The translations under genes and the position numbers were made by a program. Source: Bdellovibrionales bacterium (lineage in GTDB: Bacteria; Bdellovibrionota; UBA1018; CAIMNF01). Taken from it: DNA of 64,000 nucleotides. Under the pieces are notes generated by a model. That model was not told the DNA's origin. It saw only the letters and a program-made list of their open reading frames with translations, and did no database searches. The DNA is taken from positions 310,001 to 374,000 of the forward strand of contig CANNBJ010000003.1 of the NCBI GenBank assembly GCA_947502835.1, in the 5' to 3' direction. Numbering within the stretch: position 1 is the first letter of the stretch; every line of letters begins with the position of its first letter. Of this stretch, positions 40,453 through 50,258 are shown piece after piece.

Positions 40453-40704
40453 ATGAATTGGAATGAAACCCCTCGAAAAGTAGATGCATCCGAAGTGGAG
40501 ATTCTGGACTCGCGCGGAAAGACGATCGGGAATGAGGAGCGTAGGAGCGGCATCAAGGTGTTCAAAGCCGGTCCCGCGCTGTTGTTGTTTTTGCCTCTCT
40601 TGATCCCGATCTTCATCCTTGTGTTCTTCTTGGCCGGAATGGGAGCCCTCTTGTTCGGAAAGACGGCTTTCCGTGTGTTTTCGACCGGAATCAGGCGACG
40701 CTGA
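40453..40704 (+). CDS. Small membrane hypothetical protein
   Basis: 83 aa with hydrophobic segment ALLLFLPLLIPIFILVFFLAGMGALLFG; tight between two genes. Confidence 0.55.
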   Translation: MNWNETPRKVDASEVEILDSRGKTIGNEERRSGIKVFKAGPALLLFLPLLIPIFILVFFLAGMGALLFGKTAFRVFSTGIRRR

Positions 40705-40728
40705 GGCGGCTTGCCGCGAAGGGAATTT

Positions 40729-42120
40729 ATGCAAACGTTGAAAAAAATCCGTCTCCGTTCCAAAGAGGAGCGTCGTTTTCGCTCGGGCCATCCTTGGGTG
40801 TTTTCAAACGAACTGCAGGAATCCCCGAAAGGGCTCTTGATGGGTGAGGTGGTTGAACTCCACGATTCCGGAGGAGGGTTTCTTGCCTACGGGTTCGGGA
40901 ATCCCCATTCCCTCATCAGTTTTCGCGAACTCAGTCGTGATCGGGATTCCGGTTTTTTTTCCGAAGGACGCGTGAGTGTCGATTTTTTCAGGGATCGTTT
41001 CGCACGGGCGCGTGCGTTCCGGAAAAGCTGGTTTTCACCCGATCAAAGTCATCGCATGATTTACGGGGAGTCGGACGGACTCTCCGGGTTGATCCTGGAT
41101 CGGTTTTGCGGGGAGAAGATGGTGGTCGATGTGATTCAGCCGCACTCCGCCGGGATGGATCTCCATTTGGACTCCATCATGAAGGCTCTTGGTGAACCGC
41201 AAGACCGGACGGGTTCGATTCCGGAAAAAATGCAACACTATGCAGTCTTGCGCAGGGATGCTTCTTCACGTGAGAAAGAGGGGATTGATCGTTTGCCCGT
41301 GGTCGTGATGGATCTCCGGAGTAAAACCGAGGTGCGCGATCCGGAGTTCCTCCGGAACTTCCGTTTTTGCGTGTCGGGGATCATGGGGTCCTCGATTTTC
41401 CTTTCTGCCGACTTGATCTCGGGGCAGAAGACCGGGTTTTTCTTCGATCAGCTCCAGAACATCCGCTTGCTCGAAACCCTTGTTCTCCGGAAAATCCGCA
41501 ATGACCGCGGATTCCTCACCGCCAGAGTCCCCGGGGATTCGAGGCCATTCCGGGTTCTCGATCTTTGCTCCTACGTGGGGCAGTGGAGTGTTCACCTTCT
41601 GCAGACCCTGCAGGAGCGCGAGGTTCTGCCCGCCGAGTTCACCTGTGTGGATGCGTCCGCACCCGCCTTGGAGTTCGCGAAATCCAACCTGGATGCGCAG
41701 TCGAGGGCTTCGGGAACCGAGGACCGTGTACGGATCCACATCCTGAAAGCGGATGTTCTGGAAAGCCTCCCGGGCATTTCAGAGAAGGGATATGACATCG
41801 TGATTGCGGATCCTCCGGCTTTCATCAAGAACCGCAAGAGTCTTCCCCAGGGCAAGCAGGCCTATGTTCAGTTGTTCCAGACAGCGATACAAAAAACGGC
41901 ACCGGGAGGCCTGGTGGTGTGTTGTTCGTGCTCACAAATCCTGAGCCCCGAGGATTTCACCGAGGTCCTTTCCAAAGCGAGCCGGCGCTCCGGGAGAAGG
42001 GTGAGATGGCTTGCCCAGGGATCCCCCTCCTTTGATCATTTCACCCGTTCCACATTCCAGGAGGGTCACTATTTGAAATGCATGATCGGGCAGGTGGACG
42101 AAGTCGGAGCTGCCGATTAG
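40729..42120 (+). CDS. Class I SAM-dependent rRNA methyltransferase, PUA-containing (RlmI-like)
   Basis: LRSKEERRFRSGHPWVFSNEL (PUA); FFFDQLQNIRLL; VLDLCSYVGQWSVH; IVIADPPAFIKNRKSL; CCSCSQIL. Confidence 0.9.
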   Translation: MQTLKKIRLRSKEERRFRSGHPWVFSNELQESPKGLLMGEVVELHDSGGGFLAYGFGNPHSLISFRELSRDRDSGFFSEGRVSVDFFRDRFARARAFRKSWFSPDQSHRMIYGESDGLSGLILDRFCGEKMVVDVIQPHSAGMDLHLDSIMKALGEPQDRTGSIPEKMQHYAVLRRDASSREKEGIDRLPVVVMDLRSKTEVRDPEFLRNFRFCVSGIMGSSIFLSADLISGQKTGFFFDQLQNIRLLETLVLRKIRNDRGFLTARVPGDSRPFRVLDLCSYVGQWSVHLLQTLQEREVLPAEFTCVDASAPALEFAKSNLDAQSRASGTEDRVRIHILKADVLESLPGISEKGYDIVIADPPAFIKNRKSLPQGKQAYVQLFQTAIQKTAPGGLVVCCSCSQILSPEDFTEVLSKASRRSGRRVRWLAQGSPSFDHFTRSTFQEGHYLKCMIGQVDEVGAAD

Positions 42121-43670
42121 GGAGTGACTGGAGCTGCATCAAGTGCGCTGTCGATCGACGGTGGAGGCGCCACGGATTCAGGTTGGATCTCACCCTCGGA
42201 CTTCGGAGTCTCATCAGGCGCGGGAATCACGGGCGCAGGCGTTGGTGCTTCTGATGGTGCCCCGGGGTTTTGCGGAGAGGAATCCGCCTTGGGCTCGGGT
42301 GCGGTTGCGGGCGCCCCCGGGATGCCCGTTCCGCTGGCATCGTTCGGCGCGGACTCGTCTCCGATTCCGCTGCCCGGGTTCACTCCCGGATTCAGCACTT
42401 CCATTTTCACATCTTCTTCCGGAATTCCCGACCCTGTTCCCTCCGACGGCGTTTGCTTGGACCAGGCTTCGAGTTGTTTCAACTCGTCGATTTCCTTGTC
42501 CCCGAGACCCTCGGTATTGTCGAGAACATCGAGGTCGTCCACAGAACTTGTGGAGGCATGATCCTGAAGGACGCTTTGAAGACCCTGATTCCGATTGAAG
42601 TCCTTGAGATCGATCAATCCGACAAGCTCATCCTCGTGGCGAATTCCGGATCTGCTTTGGAGGATCAATGCGATCGAAAACTGTTCCTGTGACCGAAGCA
42701 CCATGAGTTCGGATTCAATCATGAAGTCGCGTGTTGGAAACTTCGATCGGGTGAAGGGATCCGAGTTCAGGTAATGCCTGAAAATCATTCCCGGCTTTAC
42801 GCCATCCTGGGTTCCTACATCGAGGTAGGCAAGCTTCATTGTTCCATTGAAGTTCTTCTGCATGGACTCGGGAAACATCGCAGTCGCATTGAGCGGGGAG
42901 GGGCATTCCTTCGGAGATGCCGGAATCCGGATGGGGCTTTCCTCCGGAATCAGGAGGGAACCGCGTTCGATCGCTTGATAGATTGCGGTGATTGAGCCGA
43001 TGAACATTCCATCCCGTACACCGATGACTTTCACTTTTCCCGAGATTTGATACGAGAAACCGACACGACCGTCTCGCGGGGAGGAGAGCTTCTCGGGTCC
43101 GGAAGTGATGGAATACACCGAACCGACCTGGATCGCCTCATCCGCCCGTACCAGGACAATTTCGCCAAGGGAAATGCCTTTAAAGTCGGATCTTGACCCT
43201 GTGATCTCCCCTGCAATCGGAATCCGGTCGGGCGCAATGGTCATCGGTGCCATGGTCTGGTTTGAGAATCGTTTTCCGACAGTGCTTCTTCGATCAAGGC
43301 CGCTTGGATCAATGGTTGGATCCTTTGTGAACTGGAATCGTTCCCAATTTTGTTTTGGAAGGAGTCGCCACTCCTGGGAACGTTTTCGAATGCGGGGAAG
43401 GGACGAGTTGGAAGCCACCAAGGTGAGCTTTTCCTCCGGAAGAAGACGGAGTCTCTGGCCCGGGTAGATCAGACGGGGATCCCGGATCTGTCCCTTGTTC
43501 AGTTCGTAGATTTCCTTCCATTTCTCCACGGTTCCATATTTGGCCAGAGCAATGCCGGTGAGACTGTCGCCCTTCCGGATTTCATACGCGCCTTGTGCGA
43601 AAGGAAGGGAAAGTCCAAAAAGCATCGGGCCCAAAATGAGGGAGATCTTGATTCGGGAGCCGTTTTTCAT
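42117..43670 (-). CDS. LysM-domain secreted protein
   Basis: YEIRKGDSLTGIALAKYGTVEKWKEIYELNKGQIRDPRLIYPGQRLRL; Pro/Ala-rich C-terminus. Confidence 0.85.
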   Translation of the reverse strand: MKNGSRIKISLILGPMLFGLSLPFAQGAYEIRKGDSLTGIALAKYGTVEKWKEIYELNKGQIRDPRLIYPGQRLRLLPEEKLTLVASNSSLPRIRKRSQEWRLLPKQNWERFQFTKDPTIDPSGLDRRSTVGKRFSNQTMAPMTIAPDRIPIAGEITGSRSDFKGISLGEIVLVRADEAIQVGSVYSITSGPEKLSSPRDGRVGFSYQISGKVKVIGVRDGMFIGSITAIYQAIERGSLLIPEESPIRIPASPKECPSPLNATAMFPESMQKNFNGTMKLAYLDVGTQDGVKPGMIFRHYLNSDPFTRSKFPTRDFMIESELMVLRSQEQFSIALILQSRSGIRHEDELVGLIDLKDFNRNQGLQSVLQDHASTSSVDDLDVLDNTEGLGDKEIDELKQLEAWSKQTPSEGTGSGIPEEDVKMEVLNPGVNPGSGIGDESAPNDASGTGIPGAPATAPEPKADSSPQNPGAPSEAPTPAPVIPAPDETPKSEGEIQPESVAPPPSIDSALDAAPVTP

Positions 43671-44509
43671 GGATGGCTCTCCTCAAGGGATGCCTTGGGA
43701 ACCTCCGGCGCAGCGGGCGCCTCGATTCCCCGGGGTTCTGCTCCCCGGGTTTCAAGGACCTTGGGTTCGTCGAAGGTTTCAACCCTGCTTCGTGAGGCTA
43801 GTTTTGCCTGCGGAGAATGCGGAAACTGGCTTTGCAGTTTCTCTTTGTAATAGGTTGCACGGGTTTCCTTGTTCAGGAGCTCGGAAACGCGTCCCAATGC
43901 AAGGAGTGTGTCCGGAATGTGGCTGGAGTGGGGATAGGTGATCAGGCCTCGACTCAGTTCTTCTTCCGCCAGCTTGTACTCTTTTTGATCAAAGTAGCTC
44001 ATCCCCAAATGATACTGGGCAGAGGCGGCGAGTGGATGATCGGGGTGATTCTTGAGAAAGGAGGCGAATTCAAGGATCGCATCCGAGTGGCGTTTCGAAT
44101 CGAAAAGGATTTTTGCTTCCCTGAAGCGATCAATTGCCTCATCCGAGGCGAAGGCGGGTGGAATGCTCCTGCCGGTTGCAGCCACCGGAGCAATTCTCTC
44201 TTCCACCACGGGTTTGGTTTTGGAGGCTGCGGGAGCCGGGGCTGTCATCACGGGCGAGGCAACCGACACGGTTTCCTGGGGAAGGGGCTTGGCCGAGTTC
44301 TCGAGATTGATCTTGTCATTCAGGGCACTCAAACGGACTTCAAGGTCACCAATTTTTTCCTGGAGTTTCAGGATCAAGTCGCGTGCGGCATCCGGATCCG
44401 TGGACGGCTGTCCTGATTTCGGAGTATGTGAGCAAGACGCGGTTCCAAGGAGAATTGTGAAACCAAGGAGGCGATAAACCGCGGGACGAATTGAAGTTTT
44501 CAAGCCCAT
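43667..44509 (-). CDS. TPR lipoprotein, YbgF/CpoB-like
   Basis: Lipobox LLGTASC; coiled-coil then FREAKILFDSKRHSDAILEFASFLKNHPDHPLAASAQYHLGMSYFDQKEYKLAEEEL. Confidence 0.7.
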   Translation of the reverse strand: MGLKTSIRPAVYRLLGFTILLGTASCSHTPKSGQPSTDPDAARDLILKLQEKIGDLEVRLSALNDKINLENSAKPLPQETVSVASPVMTAPAPAASKTKPVVEERIAPVAATGRSIPPAFASDEAIDRFREAKILFDSKRHSDAILEFASFLKNHPDHPLAASAQYHLGMSYFDQKEYKLAEEELSRGLITYPHSSHIPDTLLALGRVSELLNKETRATYYKEKLQSQFPHSPQAKLASRSRVETFDEPKVLETRGAEPRGIEAPAAPEVPKASLEESHP

Positions 44510-44530
44510 ATGAGAATAGTTTAGGTGGAC

Positions 44531-44776
44531 ATGACTCACGCGCACAAGATCTTTATTCGCACAAAAAAAGAGGATTCCGCATTTGTTTACCATGTGTTCG
44601 AGGCACATGAGGGGTTGGTCTCGGTTTCGACCCTTCCCCATCAGCCGCACGATCCGTTTCGGGATCTTGAGCTCCTGGTCACTGTGGAGTTGAAGGCAGA
44701 TCTCGAGGCGATTCTCGAAGACCTTTCGGAAATCGTGAGCATTCTGCCGGAGGCTCCAGTCAAAAACGTGACTTGA
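44531..44776 (+). CDS. DUF4911-like small protein
   Basis: FVYHVFEAHEGLVSVSTL...DLELLVTVELKADLEAILEDLS. Confidence 0.5.
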   Translation: MTHAHKIFIRTKKEDSAFVYHVFEAHEGLVSVSTLPHQPHDPFRDLELLVTVELKADLEAILEDLSEIVSILPEAPVKNVT

Positions 44777-44823
44777 CGGGATGCCGGACTTGGTTCGGCA
44801 AGGTCCTTGCAGTCAAGGAGTTG

Positions 44824-45831
44824 ATGTTTCTCTGGACTTTGACCTTCCTGATGGTTTTCACGGGTGGGAGGGAGCTTGTCCCTCTTGGGCGCCGGGTGCT
44901 TCTATTCCTCAAGCAGGATCGTGGTCTCGATGCCTTGCGTGAGGCGGCGGCGCGGGTTCGTGGTTTGCAGGAGTTGCTGGAAAGCGGTTTGGTTCCCGAT
45001 GAGTCCGAATGGAACCGGATCCGGAGCTTTCCTGCCCCGTGGGACCGGATGATCGGCGAGAGTCTCAGGGAGCTCCGGAGTGAGGGAGCTCCGATTCTTC
45101 CGACACTTGAGAGAATGCACCGGGCTCTTCTCGATCAGGTGGAATTCACCCTCGAGTCGAAAGTGAAGAGTGCACAGGCCTTGTCACAGGCGCACATCGC
45201 TCTTGCATTGATTCCCGTGTTTTCCTTTGTTCTGTATTTGTTTTTGCCGGGGGTCGCAAACGCCGGTCGGATCTTTTTCCTCCTTGCTGCATTTTCCACC
45301 TTGCTCTCCAGTTTTGCCTATCTTTGGATTCTGGCGCTTGCGGAGAATGCGAGATTTGGAAACGTGCCAGTGGAGAATCGCTCCTGGTCAGTCTCGGTTC
45401 AAGCCACAATGGAGCGGATGTTTGCGTTGATCTCCAGTGGCAGGCCACCCGATCAGGCCTGGAGAATTTCAATTCGCGAGCTCCTCAAGTTTCATCCGGC
45501 TCTTGCGCAGATGTGGGGGGCCCAGGTGTGGGATCCGTTTCTTCCTGTTCAGAGGGGTGAGCACTCGGAATGCGAGAGGATCTTGGTTTTGCTTGGAGTG
45601 GAGATCCGACGGAGCATCCAAAGCAGTTTGATCGAGGGCAGGGGCTGCATGGATCGGCTCGAGTCCATTCACCGCACCTCGTTTGAGGAATTGAAAACCC
45701 GGGTTCGCACGGAGTTGAATCTTCTTCCCAATCGATGTCTCAAGCCGCTCTTTCTCTTTGTGCTTCCCGGGGTGATGCTTCTTCTCACGGGCAGTTTGTG
45801 GCTTTCCTTTCAGGAGTCCGGGTTCGAATGA
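44824..45831 (+). CDS. TadB/TadC-like (T2SSF-type) membrane protein, divergent (start uncertain, may be TTG at 44773)
   Basis: TLERMHRALLDQVEFTLESKVKSAQALSQAHIALALIPVFSFVLYLFLPG and C-terminal TM LFLFVLPGVMLLLTG; next to CpaF- and CpaC-type genes. Confidence 0.5.
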   Translation: MFLWTLTFLMVFTGGRELVPLGRRVLLFLKQDRGLDALREAAARVRGLQELLESGLVPDESEWNRIRSFPAPWDRMIGESLRELRSEGAPILPTLERMHRALLDQVEFTLESKVKSAQALSQAHIALALIPVFSFVLYLFLPGVANAGRIFFLLAAFSTLLSSFAYLWILALAENARFGNVPVENRSWSVSVQATMERMFALISSGRPPDQAWRISIRELLKFHPALAQMWGAQVWDPFLPVQRGEHSECERILVLLGVEIRRSIQSSLIEGRGCMDRLESIHRTSFEELKTRVRTELNLLPNRCLKPLFLFVLPGVMLLLTGSLWLSFQESGFE

Positions 45832-45876
45832 AAAGGGTTCTCGGAGCCCTCGCGGCCTGGATTTTTCTCATGGTGA

Positions 45877-46917
45877 TCATCGGCGGTAAGCCATACCGGT
45901 TTCCGGGTGGTGTGCGCGGTGTGATGCGGGTTCTTCAGAGTCCGGGACCATCGGGAAGACCCTTCTCGAAACGATTCCATCGCGTTCCATCCCCTCGAGC
46001 GAAATGATCTCGCGGATGTTTCGCACTGAATCTCGTGCCTCCAGGTGCACGATTTTTTGAATCCCCCTTGAAATCAACGTCCGGATCAAGGGGGAGGGGA
46101 TTCGCCCCTTTGATGCGATCAGACCGAGAAGTTCGAGTCTTCGAATCGCATCGAGCGCCGAATTCGCATGGATTGTCGCCATTGTGCCCCGATGCCCGGT
46201 GTTGAGTGCCAGGAGGAGATCCAGCACTTCATCTCCCCGGCACTCCCCGATCAGAATGCGGTCCGGCTTCATTCGCAAGGTCTGCCGGACAAGATCCCGA
46301 AGCGAGACGCCGCCAAAGCCATCGGGATTCGGAGGGCGGGACAGCAGTCCGAGGAAATGGGGATGCACCGGTTCAATTTCGGCCGTGTCCTCAAGAGCGA
46401 TCAACCGCTCCCTCTCGGGAACAAAGCAAAGCAGATCATTGAACAGGGTTGTTTTTCCCGAGCCGGTCGCACCAGAGAAGAGAATGGATTCATGATTTCT
46501 CGTGGATTGCACCAGGAGTTGGAATGCAGTGGAGCTCGTTTCCCAACGTTTTTTTCCACGAAGCATTGCATCCTCCCATCCGCGGGATCCGCCTCCCGGG
46601 AGCCGACGCAAGGAGAGGCAAATCCCGTTTCTTGAAACCGGCGGAAACACCAGATGGGCACGGTGGGTCCGGAAGAAAACGGTATCGACGAAGGGAAGTT
46701 TCGCATCCCACGTCCGTCCGGCGAGGGACAATTGTTCTATGACAAACTGCCGGTATTCCTCTTCCTGTCCCGGAAAGAGGGTGCCGGGAATTTCCTCAAA
46801 TCCCGATCCCCTGTCGACTCGCAGGGACTGATGCCCGTTCAAGCAAATGTCGCTCACCTTCTCGTCTTCCAGCAAAGATCTTAATGTCGATGGGATCGGG
46901 ATCATAGAATGTTCCAA
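45877..46917 (-). CDS. Tad/CpaF-type secretion ATPase
   Basis: ILFSGATGSGKTTLFNDLL (Walker A); IALEDTAEIEP; LRMKPDRILIGECRGDEVLDLLLALNTGHRGTMATIHANSA. Confidence 0.92.
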   Translation of the reverse strand: MEHSMIPIPSTLRSLLEDEKVSDICLNGHQSLRVDRGSGFEEIPGTLFPGQEEEYRQFVIEQLSLAGRTWDAKLPFVDTVFFRTHRAHLVFPPVSRNGICLSLRRLPGGGSRGWEDAMLRGKKRWETSSTAFQLLVQSTRNHESILFSGATGSGKTTLFNDLLCFVPERERLIALEDTAEIEPVHPHFLGLLSRPPNPDGFGGVSLRDLVRQTLRMKPDRILIGECRGDEVLDLLLALNTGHRGTMATIHANSALDAIRRLELLGLIASKGRIPSPLIRTLISRGIQKIVHLEARDSVRNIREIISLEGMERDGIVSRRVFPMVPDSEEPASHRAHHPETGMAYRR

Positions 46918-48326
46918 GGGAAGTCAGGATGTTTCCTGGCTTCTTCCAGCTCCTCTACGTTTATCCGGTCGCGAGGCAGGGGAAGGAATCCCCGCGGAAT
47001 CTCGCTTGAGATCCGCTTCATGGGAGCCTCCGGAGGGCTTCGATGGGGAAGCAGGATTGCGACCAGCTCGGAACGTTTGCTTTGGAAGTCCTGACTTGAA
47101 AAAAGCTTTCCGAGGATCGGGATCGCCGAGAGCGCGGGAAGCCCTTTTTGAGCTTCCTGAAGATCCTCTTGAAGCAATCCGGAAAGCAGGAGCGGTTTTC
47201 CCATCTTCCCGTCCACGAGCGTTTTGATCCGGTTGCTCTTGAGTCCCGGGATCTCATTGAGGTTGAGCGTGGAATCAAGATGACTGATCTCGGTTTCAAT
47301 TGCCAGACGAACGGTCTCGTATCCGAATTCCTTCACGTCGATCTTCAAGGTCAAACCAAAGTTTTTCCATGTGACGCTTTCGTTGAAGCGGTTTCTTTGC
47401 CGGATCGGGATCTCCCCGCCGGCGAAGAGCTCGGCCTGCCCCGGAGCCTTGACCACCAGTTCGGGCGAGGAAAGAATCCGGGCCATCCCCTTTTCATGGA
47501 GTGCTTGGATGCCCAAATCAATCGGACTTTGACCCCAGAGCTGCACGGGATTGAATCTCAGAGCGGCTGGCTGAAGTGCCGGCCACTGGATTCCAAGTTT
47601 TTTCATGAGGTCTTTTTTCACCTCCAGGAGGAAGACCTTGAAGTAGAGTGTGCTGTCCGGGCCCCGGAGAGTCTGGATTTCAAGCCTAGTCAGGGGTTGA
47701 ATGGATTGGACTCTTTTCCGAATGGAGGTCGCGACGCCTTCGTTGGATACCGATCCTTGAATGAGAAACTCACCCTCGATGGTGTGCAGTTGCAGACCGG
47801 GGTGGGGTGCGATCAGGACGGAAAGGCGCTCCGCGCAGGAAGCAGCCCAGTCCGGATCGATTTCGGTTTCATCCACGATTGCTTGGGGAAACAAACTCCG
47901 AAGATGTGCCACGGTTTTCGCCTCTGCAAGGTCCGGAATCCGCCCTCGCAGGATGAAAACCGGACCATGATCAATGACTTCCGTGGCGTGAAGGCCATTC
48001 AATGCCCTGAGAAGCTCCGCGGGATGCGGGCTCTGCTTGCGCTGTTCAATCCGGATCTGACGGCTCGCACTCCCGCCCCGGGTGCGGATCAGGAGCGAGG
48101 CGACTCCGGGACAATTGGCCTTCAAGAAAATTTGTCCTGAATTCGAGGCTCGCCAATGGCGGATACACTCTCCGCTGATGGAGAATTGCTCAAGCGAATC
48201 CGTATGGATGATTCTTTGTTCACCCACCTCCAGATAGATCGGGGCCAAGGTGGAGGAAGTCGACTGGGCCATTGCCGGAAACCCGGAGAAAACCAAAACC
48301 AATGAAAAATTGAGGAACTGGCTCAT
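46902..48326 (-). CDS. Tad/CpaC(RcpA)-type secretin
   Basis: Signal peptide; LEVGEQRIIH N-domain; GMARILSSPELVVKAPGQAELFAGGEIPI; secretin core GLKSNRIKTLVDGKMGKPLLLSGLLQED...PILGKLFSSQDFQSKRSELVAIL. Confidence 0.88.
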   Translation of the reverse strand: MSQFLNFSLVLVFSGFPAMAQSTSSTLAPIYLEVGEQRIIHTDSLEQFSISGECIRHWRASNSGQIFLKANCPGVASLLIRTRGGSASRQIRIEQRKQSPHPAELLRALNGLHATEVIDHGPVFILRGRIPDLAEAKTVAHLRSLFPQAIVDETEIDPDWAASCAERLSVLIAPHPGLQLHTIEGEFLIQGSVSNEGVATSIRKRVQSIQPLTRLEIQTLRGPDSTLYFKVFLLEVKKDLMKKLGIQWPALQPAALRFNPVQLWGQSPIDLGIQALHEKGMARILSSPELVVKAPGQAELFAGGEIPIRQRNRFNESVTWKNFGLTLKIDVKEFGYETVRLAIETEISHLDSTLNLNEIPGLKSNRIKTLVDGKMGKPLLLSGLLQEDLQEAQKGLPALSAIPILGKLFSSQDFQSKRSELVAILLPHRSPPEAPMKRISSEIPRGFLPLPRDRINVEELEEARKHPDFPWNIL

Positions 48327-48447
48327 GCAAGTGTTTCAGCAATTCCAGTGCCAAAAAGGCGCACTTCAGGCACTAAAGAATTGACTTTTTCACTAAGGAA
48401 AGGCACACCTGAGGGCGAACCAACCACATTAAAATCAAGGAGATTTT

Positions 48448-48573
48448 ATGGCATCACGCACGGGCAAAACCCGAATGGCAAGAAAAGTGAAACAGGCGCG
48501 CAAAGGCAAGGCACGCAAGCGTCGCGAACAGAACAAGGGCACCACACCGAAGTTCGCAGTTCACAAAAAATAA
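48448..48573 (+). CDS. 41-aa highly basic protein, absent from the supplied ORF track
   Basis: [47 protein letters not shown] 7 nt upstream of ATG; 17 of 41 residues K/R. Confidence 0.6.
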   Translation: MASRTGKTRMARKVKQARKGKARKRREQNKGTTPKFAVHKK

Positions 48574-48607
48574 CCCCATCATTCCGGATCATCGAAAGGC
48601 ATCTTCC

Positions 48608-49774
48608 GTGGCACACGAAACCCTGTTTACTTCCGAATCTGTGACCGAAGGTCATCCCGACAAAATCGCCGATCAGGTATCTGATGCGGTGTTGGATGCG
48701 ATTCTCACCCAAGATCCGAAAGGCCGGGTCGCCTGCGAGACGCTCGTGACCACGGGTTTGGTCGTGATTGCGGGTGAAGTCACCACCCACGCCAGGGTGG
48801 ACTATGCTCATGTTGCTCGGGAAACCATCCGCAAGATCGGATACGATCACTCTGACAAGGGCTTTGATGCCAATACTTGCGGAGTCATGGTCACTCTCGA
48901 CCGCCAGAGTCCGGATATTGCCCAAGGTGTGACCACCGGGCAGGGGATGCACAATCAGAACGAGCAGGGAGCCGGAGACCAAGGCATCATGTTCGGATAC
49001 GCGACAAACGAAACACCTGAGTTGATGCCGCTCACCATTTCTCTGTCGCAAAAGCTTGCCCAGCAGTTGTCGAAAGTCAGAAAGAACGGGGCCTTGCCTT
49101 GGTTGAGACCCGATGGCAAAACCCAGGTCACAGCACAGTATGTGGATGGACGCCCGACTCGGATCGATACAGTCGTTTGTTCCACCCAGCATGCAGACGG
49201 GATCAGTCACTCGCAAATTGTCGAGGCAGTAATGGAAGAGGTGATCAAAAAGACCATTCCTGCGAATCTGCTCGATTCAAAGACCAAATACTTCATCAAT
49301 CCGACCGGCCGATTCGTCATTGGTGGCCCCATGGGGGATTGTGGATTGACCGGTCGTAAGATCATTGTCGATACCTACGGCGGGTATGGTGCCCACGGCG
49401 GAGGAGCTTTTTCGGGCAAGGATCCATCAAAAGTGGACCGTTCAGCCTGTTATATGGCTCGATATGTGGCCAAAAATATCGTGGCAGCAGGGCTTGCAGA
49501 CCGCTGCCTTGTCCAGCTTGCGTACGCGATTGGAGTCGCTGAGCCGGTCAGCGTTCATGTGAATGCCTATGGAACAGAGAAAGCTCCGATTCAAAAGATC
49601 GAAGATGCTGTTCGCAAAACCTTCCGTCTGACCCCGGGAGGAATCATAGAAACATTGAATCTGTTGCGCCCGATCTATTCGAAAACAGCGGCCTACGGAC
49701 ATTTCGGACGCAACGAGGTCGAATTTACCTGGGAACAGACGGATCAAACAGCTGCGCTCAAGGCAAAGATTTAG
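48608..49774 (+). CDS. metK: S-adenosylmethionine synthetase (GTG start)
   Basis: [70 protein letters not shown]. Confidence 0.97.
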   Translation: MAHETLFTSESVTEGHPDKIADQVSDAVLDAILTQDPKGRVACETLVTTGLVVIAGEVTTHARVDYAHVARETIRKIGYDHSDKGFDANTCGVMVTLDRQSPDIAQGVTTGQGMHNQNEQGAGDQGIMFGYATNETPELMPLTISLSQKLAQQLSKVRKNGALPWLRPDGKTQVTAQYVDGRPTRIDTVVCSTQHADGISHSQIVEAVMEEVIKKTIPANLLDSKTKYFINPTGRFVIGGPMGDCGLTGRKIIVDTYGGYGAHGGGAFSGKDPSKVDRSACYMARYVAKNIVAAGLADRCLVQLAYAIGVAEPVSVHVNAYGTEKAPIQKIEDAVRKTFRLTPGGIIETLNLLRPIYSKTAAYGHFGRNEVEFTWEQTDQTAALKAKI

Positions 49775-49783
49775 CCTGCTGGC

Positions 49784-50023
49784 ATGGGGCTGGTGTTTCT
49801 ACTCATCAAGATTTTCCCTTTCTTCGGGGTTTCCTTCGGAATCATCTTTTTTGATCTCGCAAGAAGCCTGAAGCGGAAAGGGAACAAATCATGGATCGGT
49901 CTGCTCCTTGTTTCGTTATTCATGTTCTTTGCGAGTCTTGCATGGGTGTTTTTCAGGGGTGACCGAAATGCCGACCTGTGGTTTGCGCGACTCATGGAGT
50001 GGTTGCAGTTCAAATCCATGTGA
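49784..50023 (+). CDS. Small membrane hypothetical protein
   Basis: 79 aa, two hydrophobic segments, directly downstream of metK. Confidence 0.5.
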   Translation: MGLVFLLIKIFPFFGVSFGIIFFDLARSLKRKGNKSWIGLLLVSLFMFFASLAWVFFRGDRNADLWFARLMEWLQFKSM

Positions 50024-50155
50024 GTCTTTTGTCGCCACAGTTTCATTTTCTACACACATTCAAAATAAAAACGAAGTAAGCCTTTGTGATCAAGGGGAAA
50101 TTCAATCCGCCTGGTTTCTGACTCAGTCAACAAAGAATAATTTCAAGAAAAGTTT

Positions 50156-50185
50156 TTGACAGTGCGACAAAATTAGCCTTACCCT
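50156..50185 (+). promoter_or_regulatory. Candidate sigma-70 promoter
   Basis: TTGACA (50156-50161), 18-nt spacer, TACCCT (50180-50185), upstream of the AAA+ regulator. Confidence 0.45.
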
Positions 50186-50258
50186 AAATATGGCTGATGG
50201 CCCCGGAGTCTTAAGGATGGACGGACACCGGAAACTGAAACTCATGGAAGGAGTTACT

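Noticed and set aside
39643-40791. 382-aa minus-strand ORF
   Set aside because: Antisense to the M24 aminopeptidase and following genes; no domain evidence.
47148-48140. 330-aa plus-strand ORF
   Set aside because: Entirely antisense to the well-supported secretin gene; no domain motifs; shadow ORF.
48301-48447. SAM riboswitch upstream of metK
   Set aside because: No SAM-I or SAM-II core motifs recognised; only simple hairpins.
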